In this document: piece by piece, positions 62,043-64,000 of the stretch
How the letters are laid out: each line of letters begins with the position of its first letter
Numbering within the stretch: the stretch's first letter is position 1
Assembly (NCBI RefSeq): GCF_003596335.1
Contig: NZ_QZCH01000014.1
Coordinates: forward strand, 1 to 64,000
DNA length: 64,000 nt
Direction of reading: 5' to 3'
From: Motilimonas pumila
GTDB taxonomy: Bacteria > Pseudomonadota > Gammaproteobacteria > Enterobacterales > CBDFNC01
Notes under the pieces: model-generated
Database searches by the model: none
Told to the model about the DNA's origin: nothing
Seen by the model: only the letters and a program-made list of their open reading frames with translations
Position numbers and translations under genes: made by a program

Positions 62043-63203
62043 TTAGTTTGCTTGGGCAGAATTACAAAAGCGTTGAATGAGATTTTTCAGCAGCTCAGTT
62101 GTCGGTGTAACAAAAGAAAGGTCAAGGTATTCATCAGGTTGATGCGCTTGCGCAATATGACCCGGGCCCATCACTATGGTGTCACACCCTAGTTGTTGGA
62201 TAAAGGGAGCCTCGGTGCAGTAGTTTACCGCTTCTGCTTGGTGGCCGCTTAATGCCTCTGCCACTTTTACCAGCTCTGAAGTCGCGCAACACTCGTAGGC
62301 AGGGATGGGTTCGTGGAGGTGGAAAATATCAATGGCGCCCGGGTAAGCTTTATCAATTTCAGCCAGCGCGGTTTTTAAAGTAATAAAGAGTTCGTCGGTG
62401 CTTACCCCTGGAATGGGCCGCATATCGATATGTAACTCACAGCAACCGCAAATACGGTTAGGGCTGTCGCCACCGTGAATATGACCAAAGTTAAGGGTAG
62501 GGGCGGGCACTTCAAAGTGAGGGCTGTTGTATTTATCTTTAAAGATTTGTTGCACCTTTAACAGCTCTGCCAGCACCTTATGCATTATTTCAATGGCATT
62601 GAGCCCATTCTTTGGGTCTGAGCTATGGCCACTGCGGCCGGTAATACGAATCCCTTCTGACATATGCCCTTTGTGCATAAATACGGGCACTAAACCGGTC
62701 GGTTCACCAATCACCGCATATTCAGGTTTAATGCTCTGACGCGCGGCGATGTCTCTGGCTCCTGCCATGGTGGTTTCTTCGTCGGCTGTGGCTAAAATCC
62801 GCAATGGCTTATCCAGCTTACTGATATCCATTTGTTTCAGTGCTTCTAATATGAAAGCAAAGAAACCTTTCATATCTATACTACCCAACCCGTATAGCTT
62901 GTTACCTTCTTCAGTCAGCTTGAAAGGGTCTTTACTCCATTGCCCCTCATCGTATGGTACGGTGTCGGTGTGGCCTGCTAGCAGTAAGCCGCCTTCGCCT
63001 TGGCCTAAAGTGGCCACCAAATTATATTTACCCGGCACATCGGGCACTTCAGTCACTGCCACCTTAAAGCCCAGGCTTTCAAACCAGGTTGCCAAATTAT
63101 TGATAACGTCTTGGTTGCTTTGATCCCATGAAGTATCGGTCGAGCTAATGGAGGGCGTCGCGATCAGTGTTTTATAAGTGTCGATAAAACCAGGTAAAGA
63201 CAT
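62043..63203 (-). CDS. argE: N-acetylornithine deacetylase
   Basis: An M20 zinc peptidase-family enzyme that releases ornithine from N-acetylornithine in arginine synthesis. Of its 386 residues, [17 protein letters not shown] near 73 supplies the first metal His/Asp. [18 protein letters not shown] near 106 gives the bridging Asp. [14 protein letters not shown] near 137 gives the catalytic Glu pair, and [16 protein letters not shown] near 160 follows. [20 protein letters not shown] near 328 completes the site. It is divergent from argC, an arrangement common in Alteromonadales, Shewanella and Vibrio. Confidence 0.97.
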   Translation of the reverse strand: MSLPGFIDTYKTLIATPSISSTDTSWDQSNQDVINNLATWFESLGFKVAVTEVPDVPGKYNLVATLGQGEGGLLLAGHTDTVPYDEGQWSKDPFKLTEEGNKLYGLGSIDMKGFFAFILEALKQMDISKLDKPLRILATADEETTMAGARDIAARQSIKPEYAVIGEPTGLVPVFMHKGHMSEGIRITGRSGHSSDPKNGLNAIEIMHKVLAELLKVQQIFKDKYNSPHFEVPAPTLNFGHIHGGDSPNRICGCCELHIDMRPIPGVSTDELFITLKTALAEIDKAYPGAIDIFHLHEPIPAYECCATSELVKVAEALSGHQAEAVNYCTEAPFIQQLGCDTIVMGPGHIAQAHQPDEYLDLSFVTPTTELLKNLIQRFCNSAQAN

Positions 63204-63230
63204 AATAATCTCAAAATAAATTAAATATTA

Positions 63231-63247
63231 ATGCATAAATATTGCAT
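63231..63247. promoter_or_regulatory. ARG box-like operator between argE and argC
   Basis: ATGCATAAATATTGCAT is a near-palindrome close to the ArgR half-site pattern TGAATnnnnATTCA. An AT-rich, similarly spaced stretch (63210-63230) could be the second box of a pair. The position in the divergent argE/argC promoter region is where ArgR sites are found in related genera. Confidence 0.5.
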
Positions 63248-63475
63248 AAAAAATTAGTTTGGGCTAGCATTCTAAGCTGCTAATTGATAATAAATGATAC
63301 CAATAAATGCAGACTAACTTTTCCCACAATTCGCGACGACGATCCCACTGAACAGGTACGGCTTTATTACCCCTGTAGAGTTAGTTAAAATGCACGCTTT
63401 GTCGCCAATGTACGGTTTGAATTATTGCTCAGTAGCGACCCTTTGTAACGTTACCATCACATGGAATATAAAAAG

Positions 63476-64000
63476 ATGTTAAAAACCATTATTGTGGGAG
63501 CCAGTGGTTATACTGGCGCTGAATTAGCCAATTTTATTACTAAGCATCCTGAGCTTGAGCTGGCAGGCTTGTACGTGTCAGAGAACAGCGCAGACAAAGG
63601 CAAACCTTTTTCTTCTTTGTATGGCAAGTTACTGGGCATTGTCGATATGCCTATTCAACCGTTAGCGGTGGCCGACATTCCTCGCGCATGTGAAGGTATC
63701 GACATTGTATTACTGGCGACAGCCCATGAAGTAAGCCATAACCTCGCACCTGATTTCCTTGCCCAAGGGGTTGACGTATTTGACCTTTCTGGCGCTTTCC
63801 GGGTGAACGATTTGTCATTCTATGAAAAATACTACGGTTTCACCCACCAGTACCCTGAGTTATTAGAAAAAGCCGTGTACGGCTTGGCTGAGTGGAATGC
63901 CGAAGAGGTGAAAGAGACGAACCTGATTGCAGTGCCAGGTTGTTACACCACAACGTCTTTGTTGGCGCTGAAACCTTTACAGCAAGCCGGTTTGCTTAAG
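63476..64000 (+). CDS. argC: N-acetyl-gamma-glutamyl-phosphate reductase (partial, 5' end)
   Basis: The reading frame runs from ATG 63476 off the window end (175 codons seen; the full protein is usually about 335). The NADP loop [18 protein letters not shown] is at residues 4-21. [13 protein letters not shown] near 82, DLSGAFRV near 103 and the catalytic cysteine in [14 protein letters not shown] near 157 are all diagnostic. It should open the argCBFGH(A) operon to the right. Confidence 0.96.
   Translation, partial: MLKTIIVGASGYTGAELANFITKHPELELAGLYVSENSADKGKPFSSLYGKLLGIVDMPIQPLAVADIPRACEGIDIVLLATAHEVSHNLAPDFLAQGVDVFDLSGAFRVNDLSFYEKYYGFTHQYPELLEKAVYGLAEWNAEEVKETNLIAVPGCYTTTSLLALKPLQQAGLLK

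Overview
The window looks like chromosome from a marine gammaproteobacterium of the Alteromonadales (Pseudoalteromonas/Thalassotalea-like). The basis is the flanking housekeeping genes (3' end of tuf at the left, metF, ppc, and divergent argE/argC at the right), low-to-moderate GC, abundant TTG/GTG starts, and a candidate S-layer protein with its own type II secretion genes. This placement is inference from gene content; no alignment was run.

Layout. (1) 1-5.7 kb: end of tuf, rfbD (dTDP-rhamnose), manB/manC (GDP-mannose) and a complete Wzm/Wzt polysaccharide ABC exporter. (2) 5.9-9.8 kb: an APS/PAPS-reductase-like sulfite generator, two sugar-nucleotide SDR enzymes and a clear SQD1-type UDP-sulfoquinovose synthase, closed by a strong terminator. 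(3) 9.9-30 kb: a long same-strand run of glycosyltransferases, a UDP-sugar epimerase, two sulfotransferases, an O-acyltransferase with an SGNH domain, an unexpected tetrapyrrole-methylase-family protein next to a BNR-repeat protein, and a DPM-like GT/DUF2304/TPR-GT-C trio. Its first 10 kb is visibly more AT-rich than the flanks. (4) 30-33.4 kb: rfbA, rfbC, rfbB and a second Wzm permease. (5) 33.4-43.5 kb: an ordered type II secretion operon (gspE-F-G-H-I-J-K-L-M-C-D). (6) 43.5-46.3 kb: a transposase-derived HTH gene inside a possible element remnant, then a divergent, highly expressed-looking secreted protein with a structured leader (candidate S-layer subunit). (7) 46.3-51.7 kb: a second Wzt with a C-terminal cargo domain, two more sulfotransferase-like proteins and a large two-domain glycosyltransferase. 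(8) 51.8-54.8 kb, minus strand: a GT4 and a WbpM/CapD-type 4,6-dehydratase. (9) 55.2-64 kb: a secreted repeat-rich protein, metF with a MetJ box, a PEP-CTERM protein, a CYTH protein, ppc, argE and the start of argC.

How it may work together (inference). The cluster can make dTDP-rhamnose, GDP-mannose, UDP-sulfoquinovose (from locally produced sulfite) and 4-keto-6-deoxy UDP-sugars. It assembles them with about a dozen glycosyltransferases, decorates them with sulfate esters and acyl groups, and exports them through one or two ABC-type O-polysaccharide exporters. A dedicated type II system would carry the abundant surface protein to the cell exterior, where the same polysaccharide may anchor it. 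The two points most worth attention are the sulfite generator paired with a sulfoquinovose synthase inside a surface-glycan locus, and the S-layer/T2SS module nested between the two halves of an ABC exporter.
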